Source of the DNA: Cryptomeria japonica
Lineage: Eukaryota > Streptophyta > Pinopsida > Cupressales > Cupressaceae
Assembly (NCBI RefSeq): GCF_030272615.1
Contig: NC_081412.1
Coordinates: forward strand, 665,061,981-665,125,980
Direction of reading: 5' to 3'
Length of the DNA: 64,000 nt
The position numbers and the translations under genes were made by a program. Below are positions 25,132-37,200 of this stretch, in pieces (position 1 is the stretch's first letter; every line of letters begins with the position of its first letter). Below the pieces are notes generated by a model. The model was not told where the DNA came from, searched no databases, and was given only the letters and a program-made list of their open reading frames with translations.

Positions 25132-25898
25132 GAAGAAATGGGGAAATGAAGGGTTAAGATTGAGCAAACTTAACAAGGGTTAGGATTGAAAGATATTCAA
25201 TCCATGTGAGACTTTCAACCCAATCCCATGTTGACAAGTGTCACCATGAGGAGGATTGAGAGGAGAGATAAGGAGCATTGAATTCTTGAGGGGACATGAT
25301 GGTTACCCAAGGGGGCTGGGTTAGGGTTAGGTTAATGGATATTCCTTTTATCCAAGGGATAAAGGAATGTGCAAGGGTTAAATGGTTACCTTAGTCAAAG
25401 AAATAAATGCTTTGAAGAGACCCATGAGTCAAAGGGATGGTTAAGTTAGCGGAAAGTCTCTAACTAAAGGTAAAAGGTGAGTTAACCATAAATGGTTATG
25501 TAAGAGTCTTTAATGGTTTGGAAGACTTTAGAGGTTAACCATTTGAAGACTTAAAGCCTTAAATACCTTTCAAAGACTTTGAGGGCTTTGAGAAGTGACT
25601 CCAAGTTGCTTAGGAATGTGACAATACTTAGGGGATGGATTAGGCTAATTAGGAAGGGGTTAGAAGAATCTAGAAGGGGGTTATGATTGCAAGTGGGTTT
25701 TGTAGGAGAATGCAAGTAGGAGGAATTTTGGGATTTTTAATTAAAATAAAATCATTTATTTCAATTAAATGGTGTAATTTGCATTTGGATAGATATTTAA
25801 ATAAATACTAATTTATTTAAATGTGAATGTGAATTTTGGATTTAAATAAATCTTAATCTATTTACATGAGAAAAAGGAAGATAAAGCATTTAAATGCT

Positions 25899-26108
25899 TG
25901 AAGACTTTGAGGGAAACCATTAAAGGCTTAAGATGACTCTAGAAATAAGCCTTTAAGTTTGAATACTTTAAGGGAAACCATTAAAGTCTTAAGAAGACTT
26001 TAAGGGAAGCCATTAAGTTTGAAGACTTTAAGGGAAACCATTAAAGGCTTAAGAAGACTATAGAAGGAAGCCATTGAGTTTGAAGACTTTAAGGGAAACC
26101 ATTAAAGG
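25899..26108. repeat. Tandem repeat, about 60-bp period, 4 units
   Basis: AGGGAAACCATTAAAG recurs at about 25910, 25970, 26030 and 26091, in units built from GAAGACTTTAAGGGAAACC, a TTAAGAAGACT and a GCCATTAAGTTT segment. Further left and right (25795-26330) several copies of TTTAAATAAATATTAATTTA-like AT palindromes add to the repetitive structure. It lies upstream (in minus orientation) of the TATA box at 25123-25131. Confidence 0.75.
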
Positions 26109-26562
26109 TTTCAAGTGGGTGAGGATAAATAGGATTTTAAATAAATAATCTATTTAAAATAGTTGTGCAACTTGCATTTGTAGGAAAATACAAGTGGGTG
26201 GAGGATAAAGGTGATTTAAATAAATGTTAATTTATTTAAATGTGAGAGGTGGGATTTTGGGGGAATTTAAATAAATATTAATTTATTTAAATGTGAGAGA
26301 AGATTTAATTAAATAAATATGATTTATTTATTTAATTAATGGTATGAATTTGTTAAGTGAATTAAATCAAATAAATTGAATAATTTATTTAATCAATAGG
26401 AGAAGAGGGTTAAGATGAAATAATTAAATATATTAATTTAATCAATTATTGATTGATGGTTAATTAATCAAATAAATACTAAATATTTATTTAATTAAGT
26501 GGACAGATTTATGTGACTACACCATGAATCAAGGGTAAGCTGGAAGTTTCATTTACATTTGC

Positions 26563-28086
26563 CTAATCACAAACTCTGCAACTTCTCATCAGCTCATCAC
26601 ATAGAAGATAATCAGCATGTTGGTAATCATTCAATCTTTGAAAAATAAAACCCACCTCTGAATGTTGATTATCAAATGACATATAACTGTCATATTGTTT
26701 ACAATTATTTCCCATCTGAAAAGAAAAGTAACCCCGTTCCATCTGATCACTAGCAACATCAGGCACATGATGATCGCTAGTTTGCACAAATGGAAAGCAC
26801 TCATCCATAATATAGGCTTGCAAAATAGAGATGAACATTTCCTCATAAAATGACTGCAGTCTAGCATGTTGATTACACCTTATATTAGCCTTTTGCAAAC
26901 ATGAAAATGCATGATCATATGTCAATGGTTCATTTAGCAATTGCAAATCTAGGAAAACAACTTCAGATTTGTCTTTCTCTTTAACACCAAGATCCATACA
27001 ATGCATATCAAATTCTGATTTCATATCAACATATGAATCCACATTATCACATTTATCAACCTTATATGCATTTTCATCTTGTCCATTATTCAAATCAAAT
27101 GTAGGGAAAGAAAAATCATATGTATCATACCCCTTACCCTCAAGAACATCATCAGTATCAAAACATACTCTAATTGGGTATGAGAGATTGGGGACATTTC
27201 AAGATGTATACCTCTTAAGATCAACAGCTAAGAGTTTTGAGATTTGTTCACTACTTAGTGAAACTTCTCCTTCATTTTCATTTTCATTGGCTTCATCTTC
27301 TGTGTTGTAAACCTTGTCCCAATTTCATGCATGCATTAAATATATAGTGCTCATGTCTTTGTGCACATTTGTTTTGTCATTACAACAACTTGCATATGCA
27401 TCATGGCCTTTATCATGTTGACCATTAAGTGTTTTTATATGTTGCAACATAGTTTCATAACCTTCATTGCAAACACTTTGTGTATTGAACTTAACAACAA
27501 GATGATCTATATCATTCAGATCTACAACCTTAACAGGCTCCTTACTACTTGAACAACAACTTCTACTTTCACAATTTTCTTCTTTCTCTGAATACATATC
27601 TACACTACCAGGCTGAGAGTAAGAATCATCTTTAGCATCATTTGAGATATCTCCACTCACGGATTCATCTCCATCATTATACTCAATACTATGTGTATTT
27701 TCAGATCTAGTCATTTCAATCCCATCTATCCATTCTTTAATACTGGCAACACTTTCTTCCCTCAAAGTTGAAGATCAATTAATTGAGTTAGGCTCATCAA
27801 GCTCTAAAAATAATTCAATCCAAACTAACTCATGGGGTGTAACATCAACTAGAAGCTAATTTAATGCAACAAGAAATCTTTCATTAAAAACTTATGATGA
27901 TTCAACCTTTCTCTTCTCTACCTTCCTTCTTAAAAACAAGATGCACCTATCTTGGATCTTTTGAAGATGTATTTCAATCTCCCTATCAATGTCATTCAAA
28001 TTTGACAAAGAAATTTCAGATCTAGGAATCACATCTAGATCCATCAAATTTGAAAAAATGATTGAACCATTACCATGAAAATGCAT
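26563..28086 (-). pseudogene. Acidic ORF of the non-autonomous element, function unknown
   Basis: Three open stretches (28086-27892, 27765-27325, 27093-26563) are all in one frame, so about 507 codons can be read with only a few stops and no net frameshift. The protein is acidic and rich in Asp, Glu, Asn, Ser and Cys. It has a Ser/Glu/Asp-rich middle (for example YNDGDESVSGDISNDAKDDS) and a C-terminal half with regularly placed His, Cys and aromatic residues. It shows no zinc knuckle, protease triad or polymerase motif, and I do not recognise it. It follows the primer site by about 670 bp, the place where gag normally starts. Some large plant elements carry an extra unknown ORF before gag; here only that ORF remains or was ever present. 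Confidence 0.6.
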
Positions 28087-28656
28087 CTTACTGTTTTACT
28101 CTCTTTTCAAAACATATGCAGTCATTAACTTCATAACCAAACATACTTCTCGCAATATTTCTAACTGAAACTTTTCCAAAACAAAAAGTATGTAACTTTA
28201 TAACCAATACTCCTTTTCCTGGTGACTTGCTTCACCTTATAAGGAACAAATAATTATCTCATGAATGGGAAATACTTAGAGTAAATTTGTTGCTACTGTC
28301 CACTTTACCTCTGACTAGAAATTTGAAGAGAATCTCTAAAACTCAGGTTCGTTCTTACAGAGTTGCCACCTCCCTGAAGAGGAATAAAATTTTACCACTG
28401 ATCTTCACTCTGAAATACATTTAGATTTCTAGGTCTCACACAGCAGAGTCACATAATATTATTTTTTAAAAATTTCTCAGCAACAAAATCTCCAGGACAC
28501 ACATTTTCAAATCTGAAAACAGCTGTCAGATTTCTAAACTTCCAAGACTCTTCCCCAAATGAATTTTGGCCAAACTCATGGGTTTGTCTGCAATCAACAA
28601 GGTGAATAAAATTTCTCCCAACCTTACTAAAAATGCAATTACAAGACACTATCCTT

Positions 28657-28673
28657 CCCCAGCAGAGTCGCCA
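28657..28673 (-). other. Second copy of the tRNA-Arg primer-site sequence
   Basis: CCCCAGCAGAGTCGCCA is identical to the sequence at 28753-28769, 96 bp away, and each is followed on the plus strand by a T-run and GTTG. Looser copies (CAGAGTTGCCA near 28358, CAGCAGAGTCAC near 28442) lie further left. This suggests repeated insertion, template switching or local duplication at the primer site. Confidence 0.6.
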
Positions 28674-28752
28674 TTTTTGTTGTGGTGACTCGGATGGGGC
28701 AACTCACTTACAATATTTTTCAATAGTCTATACTAGAGCTCTTTAGATTACT

Positions 28753-28769
28753 CCCCAGCAGAGTCGCCA
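28753..28769 (-). other. Primer binding site, tRNA-Arg type
   Basis: On the minus strand this reads TGGCGACTCTGCTGGGG, complementary with one mismatch to the 3' end of plant tRNA-Arg(ACG) (CCCCAGCGGAGTCGCCA, from general knowledge). It lies four bases inside the LTR end at 28774. Arg-primed elements are known among large plant Ty3/gypsy lineages such as Ogre. Confidence 0.75.
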
Positions 28770-28773
28770 ATTT

Positions 28774-29595
28774 TGTTGTTCTCAAAAAAGAGAAACCCAA
28801 GTTCCCCTGCAATCTATCTATGAAATAGCCAATCTCAATTAATGAAAAGCTTCAGGGCTTGGACAACATAACATAGGATCCTAATGATCCTCATACACTT
28901 CAGGTTCTACTAGACATAGGGGGGATACCCTTTTGATGCATAAAATATAACCAGTTACAGACATATGGCATCAATAAAAGAAGATAAATCTCAAAAGGCT
29001 CAACAACAAGGAGGTTACTGCAAATGGGCTAGATCTGCATTGACATCTCAACTAGATTGGAGCACGAGATAGGTGGAACACACTAAAACTACAAACATGA
29101 AAAGTAAATGGATATTTGATTTTAAAATCTCTAACAATTCCCAAAATCTGCAAGATCAGTGCCTTATCCAAGGGCATGGAGTCATACATGAATCTACAAA
29201 TGAAAACCTCTATTGCAAATCCAAATTATTGAGAAAGATATCCCTATATTAATGCCTGGCATTAATACATTCTAAACTCAAACAAAGGATCATACGTATC
29301 TAGACATTATCCTGAGTCCAAAATGATTATTCATAGAATTTAAACTCTTCCTTGAAGAGGACCTAAGAACACCCATTACACTCCCACTTTAAGAGGACAA
29401 ACCCAAACTCCCTTCAAGGCTGGATTTATTGAAAATTAGAGAAGGCCTAGAGACAATCCAATAAATCATATATATGTGTTACACATATGTGACCTGCAAT
29501 AGAAAACATCTACTGCAAGACGATACTCTATTACTTGAAAAAGGGACATTGTATTACAAATTTGGAAAAAACTCAGAATTGGAAACCAAGATTTA
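28774..29595 (-). mobile_element. 5' LTR of the 22.4-29.6 kb element
   Basis: It is the partner of 22420-23240 and has the primer site beside it. The plus-strand end starts TGTTGTTCTC. No confident TATA box is visible in the minus orientation. Confidence 0.8.
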
Positions 29596-31666
29596 GGAGC
29601 CTTTCTCACAAAAAATTTGGAACCCCTTTACAAAATGAGAAGACTCTCGAATAATGAGGAAGGGAGGACAAAATCAGATTTCATTCTCTGACAATAGTAA
29701 CTACCCTATCTTTCAACATTAACTGTTTCGCACAACTTGGCCTGCAAGAAATACAATCTTTCTGACTGAAAATAAATTCTAATATCTGATGTAACTTTTC
29801 CAAAAATACTTGTTGTGGGTTACACTTGACCGCAGAAATGAATTCCTTGGATTGAGAGATTTCTAATGAAATATAATATGTTTATATTAGGGCAAAAGAA
29901 TAATCCCTTAGTCATCAATCCCTCTGCAACTCGGTCATTTAAGTTTCTATCTTTTTACCACAGTCTAAAATTAAATTTTAAACTGACTTTCCCGCACAGA
30001 TCTCGGCCACATTTCACCTCCTAGTTCACTCGTGAGTCTCTCTATGGTGCAGAAGCACCTAGGACTTAGGCTTATAGGATTTTCTCAATTTTATCTTTTA
30101 CTGACCCTAGCCAAGTTAGGTATTGAATAAGGACTCCAGGAGGGTCTAAGAGTGAGTTTTTTGAGTCAAATGTAGGCCTAGTAGAATAAGTTGCTTCCTA
30201 GGTTTGCATTTTGTATATAGGTAGTGGTTTGAGTAGGTAATTGACCTTCTTGATGATCAAAAGTGTCAAAACTTGGTATAAGCGTTAGGGAGGGTTAAAA
30301 TAGTCTTAGGAATGTTTTAAAATTCATGAGTAATGACTTAGAATAGGTTTAATGGATTAGAAGAGCAAAAATTGCAAAAAAGTGCAAAGTTGCAAAAAGT
30401 TGTCATGACAACTTTTGTCCTAAATTTCCTAGCAATGGAGTTAGGGATATCTCAATGCCCTATAATGCCTCCACACATGGGGAATACTATAAAAAACTTC
30501 TATTTCACAGTTACCAAGGTTGGAGTCTTTGTTTTGTAAGATCAACAATATGAAACTACTCCTTTTCAAACAGTTTGTCATCATTTTGAGTTATTTTGCT
30601 CATTTCGTGAATACAAATGGATTGAATCCATTGATATAGTAATGGATTGAGTATATTTGGTTTTTTTTAGAGTTCATAGTTTCATTTCAATCTTTGAACT
30701 TAGGTTGTATTAGTGTTTTCTTGGTTTTGTTTGCAAACAACTAGTTTTGGCTTGTACATAGCAATTTTGTGTAAAATGGTTGCCCCACGAATTCCCTCCA
30801 TGATACAATCACGGCCTATTGGGACATGGAAGGAAACCAGTTTATAGTGTATATATGTAGGGACAATTTCTAGAGATGGAGTTTGATATGACTGTCACCT
30901 TGTTCTAGTGAGTCTAGGAGCAACCCGGCTAGAGGAGAGAGGGCGAATTTGGTGTGCAAAGTGCAGGAGTGAATGCCAAATCACAATATAACCTTTTGGA
31001 GGGGTCAATGAAGTTAGTAAAGAATTTCCAATGCAAGGGGAAGCCTTGAAAAGACCATTTGTTGCTCAAACACAAACTTGACCAGTCACTGCCGATTAGA
31101 AGGCCCAAAAACCCTTCAAAACCCTCATTTTTGGGTTAGGGCATTGTACGGTGGGATAAGGAACAAAAACCATACAAATCACTTGAGGTTAGGTGTATCT
31201 TTGAAGATAATTAAAACTTATAGCATTGTACTTTGGACCATTTTTCCTCAAGCCCTAGAAAACCTGATTTTGGAGGCCTAATAAGGCTAATTCCTTGTAA
31301 CCCTTTTCTAGGCAAAATGGTGAAATCAGTAAGAAAGCTAATGATTGAAAACCTCAAATGGACCCAAAAGGTATTCAAAACATTTTATAGGACACCTCCA
31401 CACCTCTACATCAACTCACAACAGTAGGAGGTCAAATTGAAAAGTTGAAGCCAAGACAGCCTTAATGTGCACATGGGAAACATTGTGAATTGGTAAGGTT
31501 CCTAGTGAAAACACTTGAAGAAAACACCTTGAAATGTTAAAGAAGAAAGCCCTAGAAGAGATTGAGAAGGAATTGGAGGTCTTAGAACATAGATAGGCTT
31601 GGAGAGTTGGTGTAATTGAGCAACACCAACTAGGTGAAGTGTGAGCAAGCTAGGTGAACCCCATCA
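29596..31666 (+). mobile_element. Putative LTR and flank upstream of a gypsy gag
   Basis: A sequence ending CCATCA at 31666, three bases before a primer site, should be the 3' end of a 5' LTR. Its 5' end cannot be fixed because no second copy is in the window. A TATA-like ACTATAAAAAAC is near 30490. A perfect 22-bp palindrome (AAAAGTTGTCA and its complement) is at 30395-30416. Short ORFs of 64-67 codons (31078-31427) have no support. The left part may be unrelated intergenic DNA. Confidence 0.45.
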
Positions 31667-31668
31667 AA

Positions 31669-31682
31669 TTGCTATGAGAGCC
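31669..31682 (+). other. Primer binding site, degenerate tRNA-Met type
   Basis: TTGCTATGAGAGCC matches TTGGTATCAGAGCC at 12 of 14 bases. Its position, just before a gag ORF that starts at 31708, supports the assignment. Confidence 0.6.
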
Positions 31683-31707
31683 TATAAGATTTGGGCTAGG
31701 TGAGTAG

Positions 31708-32340
31708 ATGTCCTCAATGGAATCTATAGGAGACAACAACATGGTGACCAATGCATAGTTGGAAAATAAATTGGATGATCAAGAGGAAGAGAATAGAATC
31801 CTGAAGGAGAAGTCGATTGAATTGGAAAGAAAGCTTGGTAAGATTGAAACCAAGGCAGATGAAGAGTTGGTAAAGGTTGAAGGAGAAGAAGGGAATGGTA
31901 AAGAAGTGTCAGAGATAGACACAATACCAGAACCTGATCCTATCCTAGAACAAGAACCTTTCTTGAAGGCATTGAAGGCCTTAAGTGGTAAATCACTAGA
32001 AGGATTGTCATTGTTCACTAGTAAGATGGAGACAAAAGTGGTCCTAGAATGGATAGAATGCATGGATAACCATTTTGAATGTGAAGGCATAACTGAATCC
32101 CAAAGAGTCAAGGTAGAAAAGTCAAGGATGAGAGGAGCTTCTCTCACATGGTGGAAATTAGTGCAAGATGAGAGAAAGAATGTGGGCAAAGCACCAATCT
32201 CTTGTTGGAAAGGGATGTTAGTCAAAATCAAACAAGTCTATCTCCCTGATGACTATGAAGTGCAAATCCATAGAAAAAGACAAAACTTAGACAAAAAGAC
32301 CTTGATCTCAGTAGTTATACAGAGGAGTTTCACACCCTAA
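31708..32340 (+). pseudogene. Truncated Ty3/gypsy gag (Retrotrans_gag)
   Basis: The frame opens at ATG 31708 and meets a TAG at 31756-31758, then is open to 32340. After a charged coiled-coil N-terminus (DDQEEENRILKEKSIELERK) comes a clear Retrotrans_gag capsid core: VVLEWIECMDNHFECEGI, a GASLTWWKL block, then a SCWKGMLVKIKQVYLPDDYE stretch. A one-base slip near 32290 shifts the conserved tail (LSSYTEEFH) out of frame, and about 50 codons later the homology ends at a small duplication. Zinc knuckle, protease and all of pol are missing, so this is a deleted remnant. Gag would form the cytoplasmic virus-like particle of the element. Confidence 0.8.
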
Positions 32341-32405
32341 CCCTATGTCATGATTATATTAGATATGATATACTAACCCTATGTCATGATTATATTAGAT
32401 ATGAT
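32339..32405 (+). repeat. Direct duplication, 36-bp period
   Basis: AACCCTATGTCATGATTATA and the following bases (31 bp in all) occur at 32339-32369 and again at 32375-32405. It falls exactly where the gag remnant ends. Confidence 0.85.
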
Positions 32406-34020
32406 GATGTTATGATAGGGCTTGATTGATGTGACTATCTTGTAAGTGTCTATGTGATAGAGACAATGCCATATCACTCATTGCAAGCATGATATGATGT
32501 TGCGATTATCTTCACTTGCATGATTATTTACTTTATATGTTGTTGTATATATTTTGTTCGTGACAAGTTTGCAAGTACCTAACATCAACTCCACCTGGCT
32601 TCACAGGTCTGAGCATGTCTTATCCCAATGGCAAGTTGATTGGAGATGACACGACAACCCATTCTACACTCTAGGTTTAAGTTGATTACCCTTGTCATCT
32701 TGGTGTCTTGGTGTGATTTGTTTTAACATCTAGTGGTTGCTCGCATTATCCTATGTTGGTGTGCTTTGAAGTGTTATGATTGTTGGTTTAATTATTGATT
32801 GATTAATTAATCAATTTATATAGTTTAATAATGTTAAATTAAATTAATGATTTATATAGTTTATAATAAATTAAATTAAATAGTTGATATTAATATTTAA
32901 TAATAATTTAATGAGAGATTATTATTTTAGTTTTATATTTAATTTAATGATTTAATACCAAAGATAATTTTTTATCCGTTTGTGCTTTTTATATTAATGT
33001 GGGTACTTTTTTATATCTTTTGGCTATTTCATTAATGGGCTTTTATAATTAATTGTGCCCATGGTTTATTTTATCATTGGTTGCTTATAATATTATTATT
33101 ATTTCTCTTTTTACACTTTTGGGTTAATTAATATATTTTTTCTACCTACCCTATCATTCTATTGACTAAAGGGTAAGTTAATAAAAATAGTATTTTATAA
33201 TTCGTACCTTGGTTTCTGAGTAGGGTTGGTAAGAAATATATTGTAACTGTTTATTTTGATTGGCCGACAATTTTGTATAGTTTCTCTTTGATTTTTTATT
33301 TAATCAACTTCCCTGCATTTTGTCCGGTTAACTATTCTTGAGTTTTCTTCTACAAATTTTAATCTTGGCTGGAGATTTATATTTGGTTGTTGGCTTGTGG
33401 GAAGAATTTTGCATTTATTGAAGATTGGATTGTGGATTTCGATATGGAGGTTGTCTTTGGTTGTAATTTGACTGTGGACTACTCTTCATCGGATTTCATA
33501 TACCTTTTTCCTTCATTCTCCAAGTTAGAGGCTTTTCTGTTGCATTTATGTTTCTTGAAGAAATTGTTTGCACCATGTTTGTGTAAAGATTTATTGTGGG
33601 GATTGTGAGGATTTGAATATGTTGAATATTAATTATATGGTTAAGAGTAAATAAATATATTGGGGATTTGATTTTTATGTGTGTGTTATGAAAGTGTCAT
33701 GAAAGTGTCATGAATGGCTTGGTTCCTCTCTCTGTGTGATGTTGTGAGTCTTTACAGCTTTAGGAATTGATTCTGATGATAATAATTTATTTTTTAGACT
33801 TAGTTTTGACTTGATTACTGAGATAATTTCATTGTTGCAACTTTTTGGACTCGGTTTTGGCTCCTGTTTTTTATGCCTTAGTAATTTCTAAGCAAATCAT
33901 CACTTTTTGCTCCGTATTTTTTAGTTTTTAAGCCTCTATTCTAAATGCACTATTTCCAATCATAAGTTCCCAAGAAATTTTATATATGCACCACTTCTTG
34001 TTGTAGATGCACTAGACTGG
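32406..34020. other. AT-rich intergenic DNA, no gene seen
   Basis: A 73-codon ORF at 33387-33608 has no recognisable feature. The stretch 32780-33000 is very AT-rich with short TTAATTAATCAATTTATATAG-like palindromic pieces. I can support no gene. Confidence 0.5.
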
Positions 34021-34025
34021 GTGAC

Positions 34026-34200
34026 AAATGCACTATTTCCTGTTGCAAAATGCGCCGGGAGATATATGCACCTTCCTATAGCAAATACTCCAGGAGATGT
34101 TGTAAAAGGACTACTTCCTCCCACAAATGCACCAGGAGATGTTGTGTATGCACTACTTCCTATTGCAAATGCGTTAGGAGATGTCTTATATACACTAATC
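34026..34200 (+). repeat. 42-bp minisatellite, about 4 units, open in one frame
   Basis: The unit is close to TGCACTACTTCCTATTGCAA followed by ATGCACCAGGAGATGTTGTG and two more bases. Because 42 is a multiple of three, one frame (34021-34221) stays open and gives 14-residue repeats such as ALLPIANAPGDVVY with variants. The frame continues only a few codons either side and has no other coding signal, so I treat it as a minisatellite, not a gene. Confidence 0.7.
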
Positions 34201-34221
34201 TGGCTATTTTATCTTCTATGA

Positions 34222-37200
34222 TTTTTCTGAGTTTTTAATCTTCGGTTTTTGGTATCCAGAGGTTGTTCCTTGGTTCATGCATTATCCTAGGATTGTTTAT
34301 TGATTATAATTGTGTATTTACAAAGATGTGGTATGTTTTTGTTATTACTCTTCGAGGTCATTTATTGAATTTATGTTTATATGCATGATGTGTGCATTCC
34401 ATGTTGTTTATAAGGCTCATGACATATGTTATTCATGTCTCATGAATTTATATTTGATTAATAACCTTGGTTATCTAGTTAGATTTTTTGAGATCCCATG
34501 TTATGTGTTTTACATTATTGTAACCCTAAGGTCTAGGTGCATGCTAGGGGGAGTGGGTTTCCAAGTAGGTGACTAGGTCATGAGGAATAGACTGGTAGGT
34601 TACCTAGGGTCTAGACCACAAGAATATCTCATTGGAAGTTAACCTTGTAATCAACTGATGACATAAATAATTAATCTTAATGGGATGGCTAGAGGTAAAT
34701 CACCATAATAAGAAAATAAATGGATTTGTGGGTTCAACTCATGTCCTTGGGATGTTTATATGGATATGAGAATGGTTGGGTAGACCTTGGTGATCTAGGT
34801 AAGCCAAACTCCCTTGGTATCCTCATAAGTTGAGACAGATTTGCATGAGTATCTCAGATGCCGGGACAGGTTCTCAGGTTCCCATGGTGGCTACATGTTA
34901 TTTGACACTCTTTCCCTATATGTAGGTCCTAGCAACTTGAGTCTTGATTTATAAGTTGCCTCTAGAGATTTTTGTGTTGGAAGACTTGTGTTTATTTGAG
35001 CTTTGAGTTAGCCTTGAGTTGTGTTTTTTGTTGTGTCCTTTGGCTTTTAGGTGTCAGCCTAGATCTAGAGTGTGTGTGGGATCTTGTGTCATCTCCTAGC
35101 ATGGGGGGTAGTTCCTTTGGTTCCACATAGTCGGGTGGTCTGATGCCTTCTTCTATTGGGATGTCCTTCTTTGGTTGCTCTTGCACATGGATGTGGATTT
35201 TTTCATTGCAGTTTATGGATGGATTTTGGTGGCATATGTATCTTGTAGAACTCTTGATGTAACATCATATGTCATTGTGAGCCATGCTCCTTGATATATA
35301 TATAATGATAAATGATACATTAGGTCATGATTGTAATACTTGTAAGAAAATATAATTTGGTATCTTGGATAATGTTCATTGATGGAATTGATTATATGGT
35401 TATACACTTGGTGTTGGGTGAATGAATTATGATGTTTAAAGAAAATGGATTAGTAATGTGGTATTTAGTATTGGAAATGATATAATGTTTGGGATTAGGA
35501 AAATTTGTTATTGATGCTCTTAAAATGAACCATACGGGTTATATGGGACTTGCATTATTGATAAATAGAAATCATGATAATTATATTAGTGAAGGAATCA
35601 TATATGTGCACGAAAAGAGATAGTATTAGTTGATTGGAATGCTTTAGATTTTGGTTGTAAATGTGATGTATGCTTATGATGATTTATTCTTGAGGATGTT
35701 ATATGTAGTGATGTTGAGATGCCCTAGGGAATGTTATTGATGTATTGTGTTTATTTCTGCTTGTGTTATGTGCTCTTGTAATTGTATTCAAGATGATTAA
35801 TTATTTATCATGTTAATGAATGTTAAATGCATGAGTAGATGATTATATATGGTGTACATGTAGTGGTGTTTTAAAAAAAATTTATCTCTATTTGCATATT
35901 AGATGGTTAGTTTCTCTAGGGTATTTTTGGTGGGCATTACACATAACATATGAAATTCTTATTCCATTTTTTAATTTATTCTTTTCTCCTTTCAACTTAG
36001 ATGTCATTTTCTAGTAGAGGTCACTCTATTACAATAATTGTTCTCAATATACCATTGTAAGAACATCTTTTGCATTTTCCTACACCATATTACAATATTC
36101 ATTGGATGTATTCTACTGTTCATTAGCAAATGATGTAGCTATTGATTTTATAGGTCAATCTATGAAACTACACACATTATTGACATACATTAGTATGCTT
36201 CTATATTTCTATAAATGTCCTTTGCCACTCCAAGAATTCGACTACTAACACCTCTAACAAATTGGAAATTAATAAAATGCCACTATTTTTAAGGTCATTG
36301 TTAAAAAAAATAATATCCTCTCTAATGATGAAGCTAAATAGAGAAAACTAATAAAATGAAACCTACATGCCTAGGAAATCGATGTATCACTACTAATTAT
36401 AATCTATAATAATGAAACTATATAGTCAAATAAAAATGATGAATATTGCATTCATGGAAGAATACATAAATTATTACTTGTGTTTCATTGACTTTTCAAT
36501 ACCTTTAGTTTTATTTCTATCACTCACTAAAATAAAATTTCTAGGTAAGTAGTAGTTATTGGACATAAAATAAATCAAAGAAACATGTCCAAAAATGTTT
36601 TTTTTAAGCACATAAAGATTGAAAAATAAAATTAATTTGAACTAAGAACATACTAAAATGCATTAAAGAACAATTTAGAGTTTAAATTATATTTTTGTGA
36701 ACTAAAATTTGGCAAAACCCATTAAACTAGAAATTGTGTTTGAAAAACATAGTCAATCTACTAGATTGTAAAATAGTAGATATAAATGTTGTGCAACTAG
36801 AACAATAATCCAGTTCATAAGTGATGATTTTAAAGTAATTATGGTCCTAATATAATAATATTAATTTATAATACTGAAGAAAATTTTGTACTCATATAGG
36901 TCAAATATCTTTGATGATCTTGGTGAATAGGTTAATTAATTAAAACATGTCTTCGATATTCTAGATGATTCTTTTATATAATGTGTAATCTACCATGATG
37001 AAAATATTTTGATGTAAAATCTTTATAAATATTAGTGTAATGATTTAGTACACATTAGATCAAACTTATTGAGACTTTCTATAAATTTGGACCCACTATT
37101 ATTTCATTCTATTCATTAAAAACAAATCAAAAAATTTAAATTATTTGTTAATTAATTTTTTTTATTAAGAAAAGTATTGATTAGGTGATTAAATTATTTA

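Larger units (their letters stand above)
22420..29595 (-). mobile_element. Non-autonomous LTR retrotransposon, minus strand
   Basis: Two direct repeats of 821 and 822 bp (22420-23240 and 28774-29595) bracket 5.5 kb. A tRNA-Arg-type primer site on the minus strand touches the inner end of the right copy, so transcription is leftward and the right copy is the 5' LTR. The internal region holds one long ORF (28086-26563) that is not gag or pol, then AT-rich tandem repeats. No protease, RT or integrase was found on either strand. The 5-bp flanks (GAACC and GGAGC) do not match and no purine tract is seen beside the 3' LTR, so ends are slightly uncertain or the element was later rearranged. Confidence 0.65.

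Noticed and set aside
31779-32231. 150-codon minus-strand ORF, Ser/Phe-rich
   Set aside because: It is the shadow of the gag remnant on the plus strand, which has clear capsid motifs.
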